Numbered from the stretch's first letter, positions 36,341 through 45,006 are shown. The stretch: 64,000 nt of DNA from Paraburkholderia sp. UYCP14C (GCF_004197395.1 NZ_SELS01000024.1:57180-121179), one strand, 5' to 3'. Numbers and translations: made by a program. The notes: generated by a model not told the origin, from the sequence alone.

Positions 36341-36382
36341 TACTGGCGTCTGCTTTGAGGCTTTTTTAAAGGCCTTTTTCGA

Positions 36383-36411
36383 ATCGCGTCGGCACTCTCG
36401 CCGCTCGCGAT
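36383..36411. other. Imperfect hairpin after the nasA fusion gene
   Basis: ATCGCG/CGCGAT outer and CGGC/GCCG inner stems with small bulges, 19 bp after the stop of the nasA fusion. No U-run on the minus strand; perhaps a 3'-stabilising structure. Confidence 0.35.
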
Positions 36412-36429
36412 CCGCATGAACCGACCTGC

Positions 36430-39400
36430 TCAATACACGTCGCGTGCATAGCGCTTTTCGCGCGTCAGACGGCTCACGTATTCGAGTGCTTTGTCTTCGC
36501 TCATGCCGCCGTGCGTCGCGATCACGTCCTTCAGCGCCGCATCGACATCGCGCGCCATCCGGTTCGCGTCGCCGCATACATAGAAATGCGCACCGTCTTC
36601 GAGCCATGCCCACAGTTGCGCACCGTGTTCGCGCATGCGGTCCTGCACATAGATCTTGTCGGCCTGGTCGCGCGAGAACGCGACATCGAGTCGGGACAGC
36701 AGACCGTTTGCGTGCATCGCTTCCAGTTCGTCGCGATAGTAGAAGTCGGTCGCGGCATGTTGTTCGCCGAAGAACAGCCAGTTGCGTCCGCGCTCGCCAC
36801 GTGCTTGCCGTTCGTACAGAAAGCCGCGAAAGGGTGCGATGCCCGTGCCGGGTCCGACCATGATCATTGGCGTGTCCGAATGATGAGGAGGACGAAAGTG
36901 CGCGGACTTCTGCACGAACACGGGCACGTCCATGTCGCCTGCGCGATCCGCGAGAAACGTCGACGACACGCCCTTGCGGTGCCGCCGCCCATTGGTGTAA
37001 CGCACCGCCGATACCGTCAGATGCACCTCGCCCGGATGCGCCTTCGGGCTCGACGCGATCGAATACAGACGCGGCTGCAGGCGCTTCAGCATGCCGGTCA
37101 GCTCGGCGGCATTGAGGCTCACCGGGAACTCGTGCAATACGTCGGCGAGCTGCTGCCCCCACAGCCATTGCTTCAGATCCGCCTTGCGTTCGGGCGCGAG
37201 CAGATCGCCCAGCGCGCCGTTGCCGCTGCGCGCGGCGACGAACGCCAGCGCTTCGGCGCTCGGCCGCGCGATCTCGTAGTGCTTGCCGAGCGCATCGGCG
37301 AGCCGCATGTCGCCGATACCCGCGACGTGCACCGGTGCCTCCGCGTGCAATCCGCTCAGCGTGATCAGTTCGTCGACCAGTTCGGGGCAGTTGCTCGGCC
37401 ACACGCCGAGCGCGTCGCCCGCTTCGTATTCGAGGTTCGTTTCGCCCGTTTGCAGCGACACGTAGCGCGTATCCTTCGCGGCGCCCTGCCGGTTCAGGCG
37501 CAGATTGCCGACGACGCGCGACGCGGCCGGCCGCGCCTTGGTCGGCACCGCGCCCACCACCGCGTTGATCATGCCGCCCGGCGGCACCGCATGCAGCGCG
37601 GCATCCGCCTGCTTGATGCAGACGATCACGCGTTCGAGCCATGCGTCGGCGCTTTGCTGATATTCGCTGTCGCAGTCGACCCGTTCGGTCAGACGCAGCG
37701 CGCCTTGCGCGGCGAGCCGCTCGTCGAGACGGCGGCCGTGACCGCAGAACTGATCGTAGTTGCGATCGCCGAGCGCTAGCACCGCGAAACGCACGCCGTC
37801 GAGGCGCGGCGCATTGGCGGCGTTCAGATGTGTCCAGAAGTCCTGCGCGTTGTCGGGCGCATCGCCGTCGCCGAACGTGCTGGTCATCAGCAGCACGTAT
37901 TGCGCTTTCGCGAGCGCCGCGAACGAATAGTCGGCCATGCACGCGGTACGGATCTCGAAGCCCGATTCCATCAGGCGCGTCGCGTAACGCTCGGTCAGCG
38001 ACTCGGTGTTGCCGGTTTGCGAGGCCCACAACAGCGTGACCTTCGGACGCGCGCGCACGATGCGCACGCCCGATTCGCGTGCCTCCTGTTGCGCGGCTTC
38101 CGACGGCAACGCGGCGGCTGACGACTGCGCCGCCGTCGTGCTGCGGCTATACAGCCCCGCGAGCAGACCATCGACATAGAGCCGCCTCGCCGCATCGAAC
38201 GGCGCGCTGTGCGGCAGCACCGGCACGTTGTCGAGGCCTTGCGCTTCGGCCGAGCGCAGGCCGCTGACGAACCCCGCCAGATACGCGCGCTCCGCATCGC
38301 TGAGCGACGGCATGGGCACGGGCTCGGGCGGCAATTGCAGCAAAGTCGTGAGGGCTTCGATACGAGGCATGGGTCGATCCTTGGCGCTGGGCGTTAAAAC
38401 CGCTGCGTCGGCGGGGGTAGAGAGCGCGTCGTCGTCATTGCGCGTGTCCGCGACATGGCTGGTCCTCACCGGACTCAGCGCGACCGCGCAGACTTTCAGT
38501 TCGGGCTGCAGTGAAACCGGATCGACCGCGTCGTTGGTCACCGCGTTGATGCAGAGATCGTCGCCGAACACGTCGTTCCAGTGCATCGGCGCAAAGCATT
38601 GGCCGGCGCTCACACGATCGGTGACGACGGCGGGCAGCACCGCGCGGCCGCGCCGCGAACGGATCTCGACCGCGTCTTTCGCGCGAATGCCGAGCTCGGC
38701 CGCGTCGTCCGGATGAATCTCGACGAAGGGTCCCGGGTTCAGCTTGTTCAGCATCGCGACCTTGCCGGTCTTGGTCATCGTGTGCCATTGATGCTGCACG
38801 CGGCCCGTGTTCAACACGATCGGAAACTCGCGATCGGGCAACTCGGCCGCGGGCTGATACGCGCGCGCGAAAAACTTCGCCTTGCCGCTCGCCGTCGGGA
38901 AAGCAATGCGCGGACGGCTGCCGTCTTCAGACTCCCTGAACGTCTGGCTTACGCCGTCATTCAGATAACGAAGCGGATTGCGGTCCGCCGCATCGGCCGA
39001 CGCGATCGGCCATTGCAGCGGCGAGTCCTTCAAGCGGCGATGGCTCGCGCCGCGCAGGTCGTAGCCGGTCGCAGGGTTTGCCGCACGCGTGAGTTCGGCG
39101 AACACTTCGTCGGCGCTCGCATAGCTGAACGCATCGGCATAGCCCATTTCACACGCGATGCGCGCGATGATCTGCCAGTCGGGCAACGCCGCGCCGGGCG
39201 GCTCGATGGCCTGCTGCGCGAGCGTCAGATTGCGCTCCGAGTTGACCATCACGCCGTCGGCTTCCGCCCACAGCGCGGCGGGCAGCAGCACGTCGGCGTA
39301 GCGGTTGGTTTCGGTATCGAGGAACGCGTCCTGCGCGATCACGAGTTCGGCCGCGCGCAAACCGGCGATCGCGGTCTGCCGGTTCGGCACGGTCGCGACC

Positions 39401-40614
39401 GGATTCGTGCAGATGATCCAGCACGCCTTGATGTCGCCCGCGGCCATCCGGGCGAACAGGTCGATCGTGCCGGTGCCCGCGTCCGCTTTGAGCGTGCCCG
39501 GTGCGATGCCCCACAGTGCTTCGACGAAAGCGCGCTCTTCAGCAACCAGCGCCGAACGCTGACCCGGCAGACCCGGGCCCATATAGCCCATTTCGCGGCC
39601 GCCCATCGCGTTCGGCTGGCCGGTCAGCGAGAACGGTCCACTGCCGCGCCGGCAGATGCGGCCCGTCGCCAGATGCAGATTGCACAGCGCATTGGTGTGC
39701 CACGTGCCGTGCGTGCTCTGGTTCAGGCCCATCGTCCAGCAGCTCATCCAGTCTTTGGCCGACGCGATCATCTGCGCGGCGCGGCGGATGTCGTCGGCGG
39801 CGAGGCCCGTGATGCGCGCGACGTGCTCCGGCGTGTACTCGGCGAGAAACGCGGGCATCGCGTCCCAGCCTTCGGTGTGCTCGGCGATGAACGCTGCATC
39901 CGTTGCGCCGTTTTCGTGCAGCAGATGCAGCAGACCGTTCAGCAGCGCGAGGTCGGTGCCGGGTTTGATCTGCAGGAACAGATCGGCTTTCTCGGCGGTC
40001 GTGTTGCGACGCGGATCGACGACGATCAGCTTCGCGCCCGCTTTCACGCGATCCATCATGCGCAGGAACAGGATCGGATGACAGTCGGCCATATTCGCGC
40101 CGCTGACGAAAAACAGGTCGGCGTGATCGAAGTCTTCGTACGAGCCGGGCGGACCGTCCGCGCCGAGCGACAGCTTGTAGCCGCTCGCCGCGCTCGCCAT
40201 GCACAGGCGCGAGTTGGCTTCGATATTGTTCGTGCCGATAAAGCCCTTCGCGAGCTTGTTGACCAGATACTGCGCTTCGAGCGACATCTGCCCAGACACG
40301 TAAAACGACATTGCATCGGGACCATGCTCGTCGATCACACGCCGCAGACGCGTCGCGGTATCGCTCAACGCCTGCGCCATCGGCAGCGGCACCGGGTCTT
40401 CGTCGCGCGCATGACGCACGAACGCGCCTTCGAGACGCCCCGACCTGCGCAGCGCGACGTGGGCCAACTGCCCTTTGGTGCAGAGCCGGCCGAAGTTGGC
40501 GGGATGCTCCTTGTCGCCGGCGATCTTCACGACCTGGCCGTCCTCGACGTGCAGCACCATGCCGCAGCCGACGCCGCAATACGGACACACGCTTTTTACG
40601 CTGGTAGCAGACAT
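36430..40614 (-). CDS. nasA: Assimilatory nitrate reductase fused to CysJ-like diflavin reductase
   Basis: 1394 residues from ATG 40614. Residues 1-710: molybdopterin oxidoreductase with a [4Fe-4S] site at Cys10, Cys13, Cys17 and Cys45, active site region and a molydopterin dinucleotide-binding domain (about 595-710; NTGRVQHQWHTMTKTGK). About 760-850: a linker resembling the CysJ N-terminus (LSDAERAYLAGFVSGL). About 857-1000: flavodoxin domain (LLWASQTGNTES, TSTFGDGDAPDNA). About 1020-1394: FAD and NADPH domains (RLYSIASSP, GPGTGIAPFRGF, YVCGDA) ending in Tyr. It reduces nitrate to nitrite in the cytoplasm with electrons presumably from NADPH, in one chain. This architecture is known in Burkholderiales. 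No frameshift seen. Follows nirD by 49 bp. Confidence 0.95.
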   Translation of the reverse strand: MSATSVKSVCPYCGVGCGMVLHVEDGQVVKIAGDKEHPANFGRLCTKGQLAHVALRRSGRLEGAFVRHARDEDPVPLPMAQALSDTATRLRRVIDEHGPDAMSFYVSGQMSLEAQYLVNKLAKGFIGTNNIEANSRLCMASAASGYKLSLGADGPPGSYEDFDHADLFFVSGANMADCHPILFLRMMDRVKAGAKLIVVDPRRNTTAEKADLFLQIKPGTDLALLNGLLHLLHENGATDAAFIAEHTEGWDAMPAFLAEYTPEHVARITGLAADDIRRAAQMIASAKDWMSCWTMGLNQSTHGTWHTNALCNLHLATGRICRRGSGPFSLTGQPNAMGGREMGYMGPGLPGQRSALVAEERAFVEALWGIAPGTLKADAGTGTIDLFARMAAGDIKACWIICTNPVATVPNRQTAIAGLRAAELVIAQDAFLDTETNRYADVLLPAALWAEADGVMVNSERNLTLAQQAIEPPGAALPDWQIIARIACEMGYADAFSYASADEVFAELTRAANPATGYDLRGASHRRLKDSPLQWPIASADAADRNPLRYLNDGVSQTFRESEDGSRPRIAFPTASGKAKFFARAYQPAAELPDREFPIVLNTGRVQHQWHTMTKTGKVAMLNKLNPGPFVEIHPDDAAELGIRAKDAVEIRSRRGRAVLPAVVTDRVSAGQCFAPMHWNDVFGDDLCINAVTNDAVDPVSLQPELKVCAVALSPVRTSHVADTRNDDDALSTPADAAVLTPSAKDRPMPRIEALTTLLQLPPEPVPMPSLSDAERAYLAGFVSGLRSAEAQGLDNVPVLPHSAPFDAARRLYVDGLLAGLYSRSTTAAQSSAAALPSEAAQQEARESGVRIVRARPKVTLLWASQTGNTESLTERYATRLMESGFEIRTACMADYSFAALAKAQYVLLMTSTFGDGDAPDNAQDFWTHLNAANAPRLDGVRFAVLALGDRNYDQFCGHGRRLDERLAAQGALRLTERVDCDSEYQQSADAWLERVIVCIKQADAALHAVPPGGMINAVVGAVPTKARPAASRVVGNLRLNRQGAAKDTRYVSLQTGETNLEYEAGDALGVWPSNCPELVDELITLSGLHAEAPVHVAGIGDMRLADALGKHYEIARPSAEALAFVAARSGNGALGDLLAPERKADLKQWLWGQQLADVLHEFPVSLNAAELTGMLKRLQPRLYSIASSPKAHPGEVHLTVSAVRYTNGRRHRKGVSSTFLADRAGDMDVPVFVQKSAHFRPPHHSDTPMIMVGPGTGIAPFRGFLYERQARGERGRNWLFFGEQHAATDFYYRDELEAMHANGLLSRLDVAFSRDQADKIYVQDRMREHGAQLWAWLEDGAHFYVCGDANRMARDVDAALKDVIATHGGMSEDKALEYVSRLTREKRYARDVY

Positions 40615-40663
40615 GCGCGAATGATCTGGTTGGAAATCGGAACGATGGAGAAAACCCGCTACG

Positions 40664-41029
40664 TCAAACCGCGACCCACACCTGGCCGTTTTCGACGCGC
40701 GTGGCAAACGCGCTGACCGAATACGACGGCGTTTCAAGGCATTCGCCGGTGCGCAGATCGAAGTGATGCTTGTAGATCGGCGACGCGACCACGATGCGCT
40801 CGCCGAGACTGCCGACGAGTCCGCGCGACAGCACCGCCGCGTGCGAACCCGGATCGAAGTTTTCGATCGCGTAGACCGTGGGCGCGGCCGGCGACTCCAC
40901 TTCGCCTCCGTCCACATGAAACACGGCCACCTGTTCGCCGTTCACGAGCGCGCAAACGCCGGTGTTCGGCACGATGTCGTCGATTGCGCAGATCGCGGTC
41001 CAGGCGCGGGGCAAGCGTTCGTTCTTCAT
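40664..41029 (-). CDS. nirD: NirD, assimilatory nitrite reductase small subunit
   Basis: 121 residues. Rieske-like fold with VCALVNGEQVAVFHV, RGLVGSLGERIVVASPIYKHHFDLRTGECLE. As in other NirD proteins the Rieske Cys/His cluster ligands are missing, so it is structural. It forms the NADH-dependent nitrite reductase with NirB. It lies 39 bp after nirB. Confidence 0.95.
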   Translation of the reverse strand: MKNERLPRAWTAICAIDDIVPNTGVCALVNGEQVAVFHVDGGEVESPAAPTVYAIENFDPGSHAAVLSRGLVGSLGERIVVASPIYKHHFDLRTGECLETPSYSVSAFATRVENGQVWVAV

Positions 41030-41068
41030 GACTGGGCTCCTTTGAGTTAAGCGGAAAAACGGATGAGG

Positions 41069-43609
41069 TCAAACCGTCTCGACGACGATGGGAATTTCGA
41101 TGCGCTGCACCTGCCGCTCAGCGGGCGTGGCGGGCCGGATCTGCCCGCGCTCCTCGACGAACGCGACGTTGGTGTCGGACTCGCCGCTGTTGACGAAATG
41201 GCGGAAGCGCTTGCGCGTTTCGGGATCGGTGACGGCCTTCTTCCATTCGCACTCGTAGGTGTCGACCACGTGCCGCATCTCCACTTCGAGTTCGGTGGCC
41301 ACGCCGAGGCGATCGTTGACGACCACGTCGATCAGATAGTCGAGGCCGCCTTCGAGGTTGTCGCGCCACACGCTGGTGCGTTGCAGCCGGTCGGCGGTGC
41401 GCACGTAGAACATCAGGAAGCGGTCGATGTAGCGCACCAGCGTTTCCTTATCGAGGTCCGCGGCGAGCAGTTCCGCGTGACGCGGCTTCATGCCGCCGTT
41501 GCCGCACACGTACAGATTCCAGCCCTTCTCGGTCGCGATCACGCCGACGTCCTTGCCCTGCGCTTCCGCGCATTCGCGGGTGCAGCCCGACACGCCGAAC
41601 TTGATCTTGTGCGGCGTGCGCAGCCCCTTGTAGCGATTCTCGAGTTCGACCGCGAGGCCGACCGAATCGCCGACGCCATAGCGGCACCACGTCGAGCCGA
41701 CGCACGACTTCACGGTGCGCAGCGATTTGCCGTACGCGTGGCCCGATTCGAAGCCGGCCGCGATCAGCTCTTCCCAGATCGACGGCAACTGTTCGACGCG
41801 CGCGCCGAACAGATCGACCCGCTGACCGCCGGTGATCTTCGTATAGAGGCCGTATTTCTTCGCGACCTGCGCGACCGCGATCAGACCGTCGGGCGTCACT
41901 TCGCCGCCCGGCATGCGCGGCACCACCGAATAGGTGCCGTCGCGCTGGATGTTGGCGAGGTAGTAGTCGTTGGTGTCCTGCAGCGACGCGTGCTCCTTCT
42001 TCAGCACGAATTCGTTCCAGCACGACGCGAGAATGCTCGCGACCGCCGGCTTGCAGATATCGCAACCGAGCCCGCGGCCATGCTTCGCGAGCAGCGCACC
42101 GAAACTGCGCAGCCCCTCGACGCGCACGAGGTGATACAACTCCTGGCGCGAATACGGGAAGTGCTCGCAGACGTGGTTGTTCACCGCGAGGCCCTGCTTC
42201 TTCATCTCGGCCTTCATCACCTGGGTGACGAGCGGCACGCAGCCGCCGCACGAGGTGCCCGCGCCGGTCGCGCCCTTCAAGGCGCCGATGTCGGTCGCGC
42301 CCGCGCACACGGCCGCGCATAGCTCGCCCTTCGACACGTTGTTGCACGAGCAAATCTGCGCGGCCGCGGGCAATGCCTCGACGCCGAGCGCCGGTTTCGC
42401 GCTGCCGTCCGCTTGCGGCAGGATCAGGAATTCGGGCGACGCGGGCAGTTCGATGCGGTTCAGCATCATCTGCAGCAGCGTGCCGTATTCGCTCGCGTCG
42501 CCGACCATCACGCCGCCGAGCAGATACTTGCCGCAATCGGACACGACGAGCTTCTTGTAGATCTGTTTGCGTTCGTCGCTGAACTGGTAGGTGCGGCTGC
42601 CCGGCGTATTGCCGTGCGCGTCGCCGATGCTGGCGACGTCGACGCCCATCAGCTTCAGCTTGGTGCTCATGTCGGCGCCCGCGAATTCGGCCGCGTCGCC
42701 ACGCAACTGCTTCGCGACCACGCGCGCCATGTCGTAGCCGGGCGCGACGAGCCCGAACACCTGACCCTGCCACAGCGCGCATTCGCCGATCGCATAGATG
42801 TGCGCATCGCTGGTGCGGCACGCGTCGTCGATGGCGATGCCGCCGCGCGCGCCGAGTTCGAGGCCGCATGCGCGCGCCAGATCGTCGCGCGGACGGATGC
42901 CCGCGGAGAACACGATCATGTCGGTGTCGAGATGGCTGCCGTCGGCGAACTGCATGCGGTGCGTGCCCGCTTCGCCGTCGACGATCGCCGTGGTGTTCTT
43001 CTGCGTATGCACCGTGACGCCGAGTTCTTCGATCCGGCCGCGCAACACGCGGCCGCCGCCGTCGTCGACCTGCACGGCCATCAGGCGCGGCGCGAATTCG
43101 ACCACGTGGGTTTGCAGCCCCATGTCGCGCAGCGCCTTCGCGCATTCGAGACCGAGCAGCCCGCCGCCGACGACCGTGCCGGTTTTCGAGCGAGCGCCGC
43201 ATTCGCGCATCGCTTCGAGATCGTCGATGGTTCGGTAGACGAAGCAATCGCCGCGCTCACGTCCCGGCACCGGCGGCACGAACGGATAGGAGCCGGTCGC
43301 GAACACGAGGCGGTCGTACGGCAGCGTTTCGCCGCTCGCGAGCGTCACCGTGCGCGCGTCGCGATCGACCGCGACGGCCCGCGCGTTCAGCTTCAGATGC
43401 ACGCCATGGCGCTCGAAGAAGCCGGGCTCGACGAGCGACAGGTCATCGGCGGTCTTGCCCGCGAAGAACTCGGACAGATGCACGCGATCGTAGGCCGGTC
43501 GCGATTCTTCGCCCAGCACCGTGATGTCGAGATCGTGCGCGGCCTGCTGTGCGAGGCATTCGACCAGTTTGTGGCCGACCATCCCGTGACCGATAACGAT
43601 GATTTTCAT
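41069..43609 (-). CDS. nirB: NirB, siroheme nitrite reductase large subunit
   Basis: 846 residues. N-terminal FAD/NADH oxidoreductase (VIGHGMVGHKLVE; YDRLVFATGSYPFVPP), a BFD-type [2Fe-2S] domain (about 415-465; CSCNNVSKGEL ... GTSCGGC), then sulfite/nitrite reductase domains with the siroheme-[4Fe-4S] motifs CVGSTWC (about 634) and GCTREC (about 675). It reduces nitrite to ammonium with NADH. First gene of nirB-nirD-nasA. The start ATG 43609 follows AGAGGACA. Its leader carries a sigma-54 promoter, ANTAR-type hairpins and a terminator (43657-43800). Confidence 0.97.
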   Translation of the reverse strand: MKIIVIGHGMVGHKLVECLAQQAAHDLDITVLGEESRPAYDRVHLSEFFAGKTADDLSLVEPGFFERHGVHLKLNARAVAVDRDARTVTLASGETLPYDRLVFATGSYPFVPPVPGRERGDCFVYRTIDDLEAMRECGARSKTGTVVGGGLLGLECAKALRDMGLQTHVVEFAPRLMAVQVDDGGGRVLRGRIEELGVTVHTQKNTTAIVDGEAGTHRMQFADGSHLDTDMIVFSAGIRPRDDLARACGLELGARGGIAIDDACRTSDAHIYAIGECALWQGQVFGLVAPGYDMARVVAKQLRGDAAEFAGADMSTKLKLMGVDVASIGDAHGNTPGSRTYQFSDERKQIYKKLVVSDCGKYLLGGVMVGDASEYGTLLQMMLNRIELPASPEFLILPQADGSAKPALGVEALPAAAQICSCNNVSKGELCAAVCAGATDIGALKGATGAGTSCGGCVPLVTQVMKAEMKKQGLAVNNHVCEHFPYSRQELYHLVRVEGLRSFGALLAKHGRGLGCDICKPAVASILASCWNEFVLKKEHASLQDTNDYYLANIQRDGTYSVVPRMPGGEVTPDGLIAVAQVAKKYGLYTKITGGQRVDLFGARVEQLPSIWEELIAAGFESGHAYGKSLRTVKSCVGSTWCRYGVGDSVGLAVELENRYKGLRTPHKIKFGVSGCTRECAEAQGKDVGVIATEKGWNLYVCGNGGMKPRHAELLAADLDKETLVRYIDRFLMFYVRTADRLQRTSVWRDNLEGGLDYLIDVVVNDRLGVATELEVEMRHVVDTYECEWKKAVTDPETRKRFRHFVNSGESDTNVAFVEERGQIRPATPAERQVQRIEIPIVVETV

Positions 43610-43646
43610 GAGCGCGCTGTCCTCTGGTGTCCGGCGAAAGCGGTTG

Positions 43647-43705
43647 CGGAAATAAAAACGGCGTCCCGCGAATCCAGCCGAGGGCTGAATCCGGGGGACG
43701 CCGTT
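43647..43705 (-). terminator. Intrinsic terminator in the nirB leader (attenuator)
   Basis: On the minus strand: AACGGCGTCCC pairs perfectly with GGGACGCCGTT (11 bp); after one C-C mismatch the stem continues with about 6 more pairs (including G-U) and an inner CAGCC/GGCTG with a CTC loop; then TTTTTATTT follows. It sits between promoter and nirB ATG (about 40 bp upstream of it), so it must be bypassed for nirB expression. Confidence 0.85.
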
Positions 43706-43742
43706 GTCCTGTTCGGTGCTGCGGGGCGCGTGCAGTCGTGCC
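43696..43742 (-). promoter_or_regulatory. ANTAR-type double hexaloop hairpin in the nirB leader
   Basis: P1 (43742 to 43725): GGCACG-ACTGCA-CGCGCC, 5 of 6 pairs, hexaloop with A1 and G4. Linker about 15 nt. P2 (43709 to 43696): GGAC-AACGGC-GTCC, 4 bp, hexaloop with A1 and G4. P2 contains the 5' arm of the terminator, so formation of P1-P2 excludes the terminator. This matches the RNA target described for ANTAR regulators such as NasR. The ANTAR protein gene itself is not in the window. Confidence 0.75.
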
Positions 43743-43784
43743 GCATGCGCGACGAACCTTCGTTGGTCCGATGGCTACGCTTAT

Positions 43785-43800
43785 TGCAAAGGCCGTGCCA
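43785..43800 (-). promoter_or_regulatory. Sigma-54 promoter of nirB-nirD-nasA
   Basis: TGGCACGGCCTTTGCA on the minus strand: exact match to the -24/-12 consensus (GG-N10-GC). Predicted start near 43774, giving a leader of about 165 nt that contains the ANTAR hairpins and terminator. Confidence 0.88.
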
Positions 43801-43901
43801 ATCTGGATTAATGCGCCGGAAAGCGCGACGTGGCGGGGATTTGCGGCGCATCGCACCGCTTCGGACCGGCGCCCGCGCGCGACGCGTTTTGAGGCGGCAA
43901 G

Positions 43902-43937
43902 GCACACGGATGGTGCGACGCAGCACTGCGGACGTGC
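43902..43937. promoter_or_regulatory. Two tandem NtrC-type enhancer sites shared by divergent promoters
   Basis: GCAC-N7-GTGC at 43902-43916 and again at 43923-43937, centres 21 bp apart (two helical turns). This is the core and spacing of NtrC upstream activation sites. They lie about 135 and 156 bp upstream of the nirB start and about 146 and 125 bp upstream of the cobA start, suitable for DNA looping to either sigma-54 promoter. Confidence 0.8.
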
Positions 43938-44028
43938 GAAACGAAGGCGCACGCCCGTGCGATCGTCAGTATGTTTTCCGCGTCAATCGCAGCGTCTGAC
44001 AACGACTTGCGCGCCTTCAGCCGATCGA

Positions 44029-44044
44029 TGGCGCGGTCCTTGCA
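44029..44044 (+). promoter_or_regulatory. Sigma-54 promoter of cobA
   Basis: TGGCGCGGTCCTTGCA: GG-N10-GC spacing is exact, one change from the TGGCACG consensus. Predicted start near 44055, giving a leader of about 145 nt. Confidence 0.82.
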
Positions 44045-44062
44045 TTGATGGTCCGCAACGTC

Positions 44063-44131
44063 ATCGCGGCAACGTCGTCGCGATGTACAGAATCCATCAG
44101 ACAACAGGCAATGCAACGGACAACGGCGTCC
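44063..44131 (+). promoter_or_regulatory. ANTAR-type double hexaloop hairpin in the cobA leader
   Basis: P1 (44063-44084): ATCGCGGC/GTCGCGAT, 8 bp (one G-U), hexaloop AACGTC with A1 and G4. P2 (44118-44131): GGAC-AACGGC-GTCC, identical to the P2 of the nirB leader, loop with A1 and G4. P2 overlaps the 5' arm of the following terminator. Linker is 33 nt. Strong independent copy of the ANTAR target architecture. Confidence 0.78.
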
Positions 44132-44162
44132 CCTCGTGAGCTTCACGAGCGGACGCCGTTTT
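44122..44162 (+). terminator. Intrinsic terminator in the cobA leader (attenuator)
   Basis: AACGGCGTCC/GGACGCCGTT (10 bp), one C-C mismatch, CTCGTGA/TCACGAG (7 bp), GCT loop, then TTTT. It ends about 38 bp before the cobA start. Its outer stem is the same sequence as that of the nirB attenuator. Confidence 0.85.
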
Positions 44163-44199
44163 CGTTGCGAGCCACGGAAAGCCAACCGCGCACAAGGAT

Positions 44200-45006
44200 A
44201 TGAACATGAACACCACCACCGGCAAGGTCACGCTGCTGAGCGCGGGCCCAGGCGACCTGGACCTGCTGACCCTGAAGGCCGTCAAGGCGCTCGCGGCCGC
44301 CGACGTCGTGCTGCTCGACGACCTCGCGAACCCCGACATCGTGACGCTCGCGCCGCAGGCGCGCGTGATTCGCGTCGGCAAACGCGGCGGCTGCCGCTCG
44401 ACGCCGCAGGCGTTCATCGAGCGTCTGATGCGGCGTTATGCGCTGAAGGGGCTGCACGTAGTGCGCGTCAAAGGCGGCGAAGCGCTGCTGTTCGGCCGCG
44501 CGGGCGAGGAGCTCGCGGTGCTGCGCGACGCGGGTCTCGCGGTCGAGATCGTCAACGGCATCTCGTCGGGCTTCGCGGCCGCGGCGGGCCTCGGCATGTC
44601 GCTCACGCACCGGCGCCATTGCCACGGCGTGAGCTTCGTCACCGCGCACACCGAAGATCACGGCGAACCGGACTGGGCCGCGCTCGCCGCGACGCGCACG
44701 ACGCTCGCGATCTATATGGGCATGCGGCGCATCGACGGCATTGCCGCCGCGTTGCTCGCGCACCTGCCGGCCGAAACGCCGGCCGCGGTCGTGCAATGGG
44801 CCGGCGGCAGCGACGAGCGGCGCCTGTTGACGCGGCTCGACCGGCTCGCGGCCGATGCGCTCGGCGCGGGCTTCGGCAGTCCGGCTGTGATTCTGGTGGG
44901 CGATGCGGTCGGCGAGAGCGCCGAAGCGCCGTGCTGGGAGCGTGAGGGCCGTGGCGAACGAGGTGGGGATACGCTGCCCGCGTCGGCGATTGCGCGGGCG
45001 GCCTGA
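44200..45006 (+). CDS. cobA: Uroporphyrinogen-III C-methyltransferase (siroheme synthesis)
   Basis: 268 residues (ATG 44200; the ATG at 44206 is an alternative with better spacing from AAGGAT). VTLLSAGPGDLDLLTLKAVKALAAADVVLLDDL is the SUMT signature 1, and VVRVKGGEALLFGRAGEE is signature 2. It methylates uroporphyrinogen III at C2 and C7 with SAM to give precorrin-2, precursor of the siroheme used by NirB. It lacks the CysG N-terminal dehydrogenase/chelatase. Signature 1 GPGDLDLLT and second-half GISSGFAAAAGLGMSLTHR are intact. The divergent arrangement with nirB and the shared control region show that it supplies siroheme for nitrate assimilation. Confidence 0.95.
   Translation: MNMNTTTGKVTLLSAGPGDLDLLTLKAVKALAAADVVLLDDLANPDIVTLAPQARVIRVGKRGGCRSTPQAFIERLMRRYALKGLHVVRVKGGEALLFGRAGEELAVLRDAGLAVEIVNGISSGFAAAAGLGMSLTHRRHCHGVSFVTAHTEDHGEPDWAALAATRTTLAIYMGMRRIDGIAAALLAHLPAETPAAVVQWAGGSDERRLLTRLDRLAADALGAGFGSPAVILVGDAVGESAEAPCWEREGRGERGGDTLPASAIARAA

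Noticed and set aside
36341-36380. AGGC/GCCT with T-run as a terminator
   Set aside because: The T-run is on the plus strand where no gene is transcribed toward it; on the minus strand it is followed by C and A residues.
38581-40716. 711-codon frame antisense to the nasA fusion
   Set aside because: Complement-frame artefact; the molybdoenzyme motifs on the minus strand are decisive.
40615-40917. N-terminal extension of the nasA fusion
   Set aside because: It overlaps nirD in another frame and precedes the family start at MSATSVKSVCPYCG.
43757-43768. ACG-AAGGTT-CGT on the minus strand as ANTAR P1 of the nirB leader
   Set aside because: The loop fits A1/G4 but the stem is only 3 bp before a mismatch and it lies 47 nt from P2; the 43725-43742 hairpin is better paired and nearer.
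43627-44139. Frames across the nirB/cobA divergent region
   Set aside because: The region is explained by promoters, enhancer sites and attenuators; frames have no ribosome sites and run through the hairpins.
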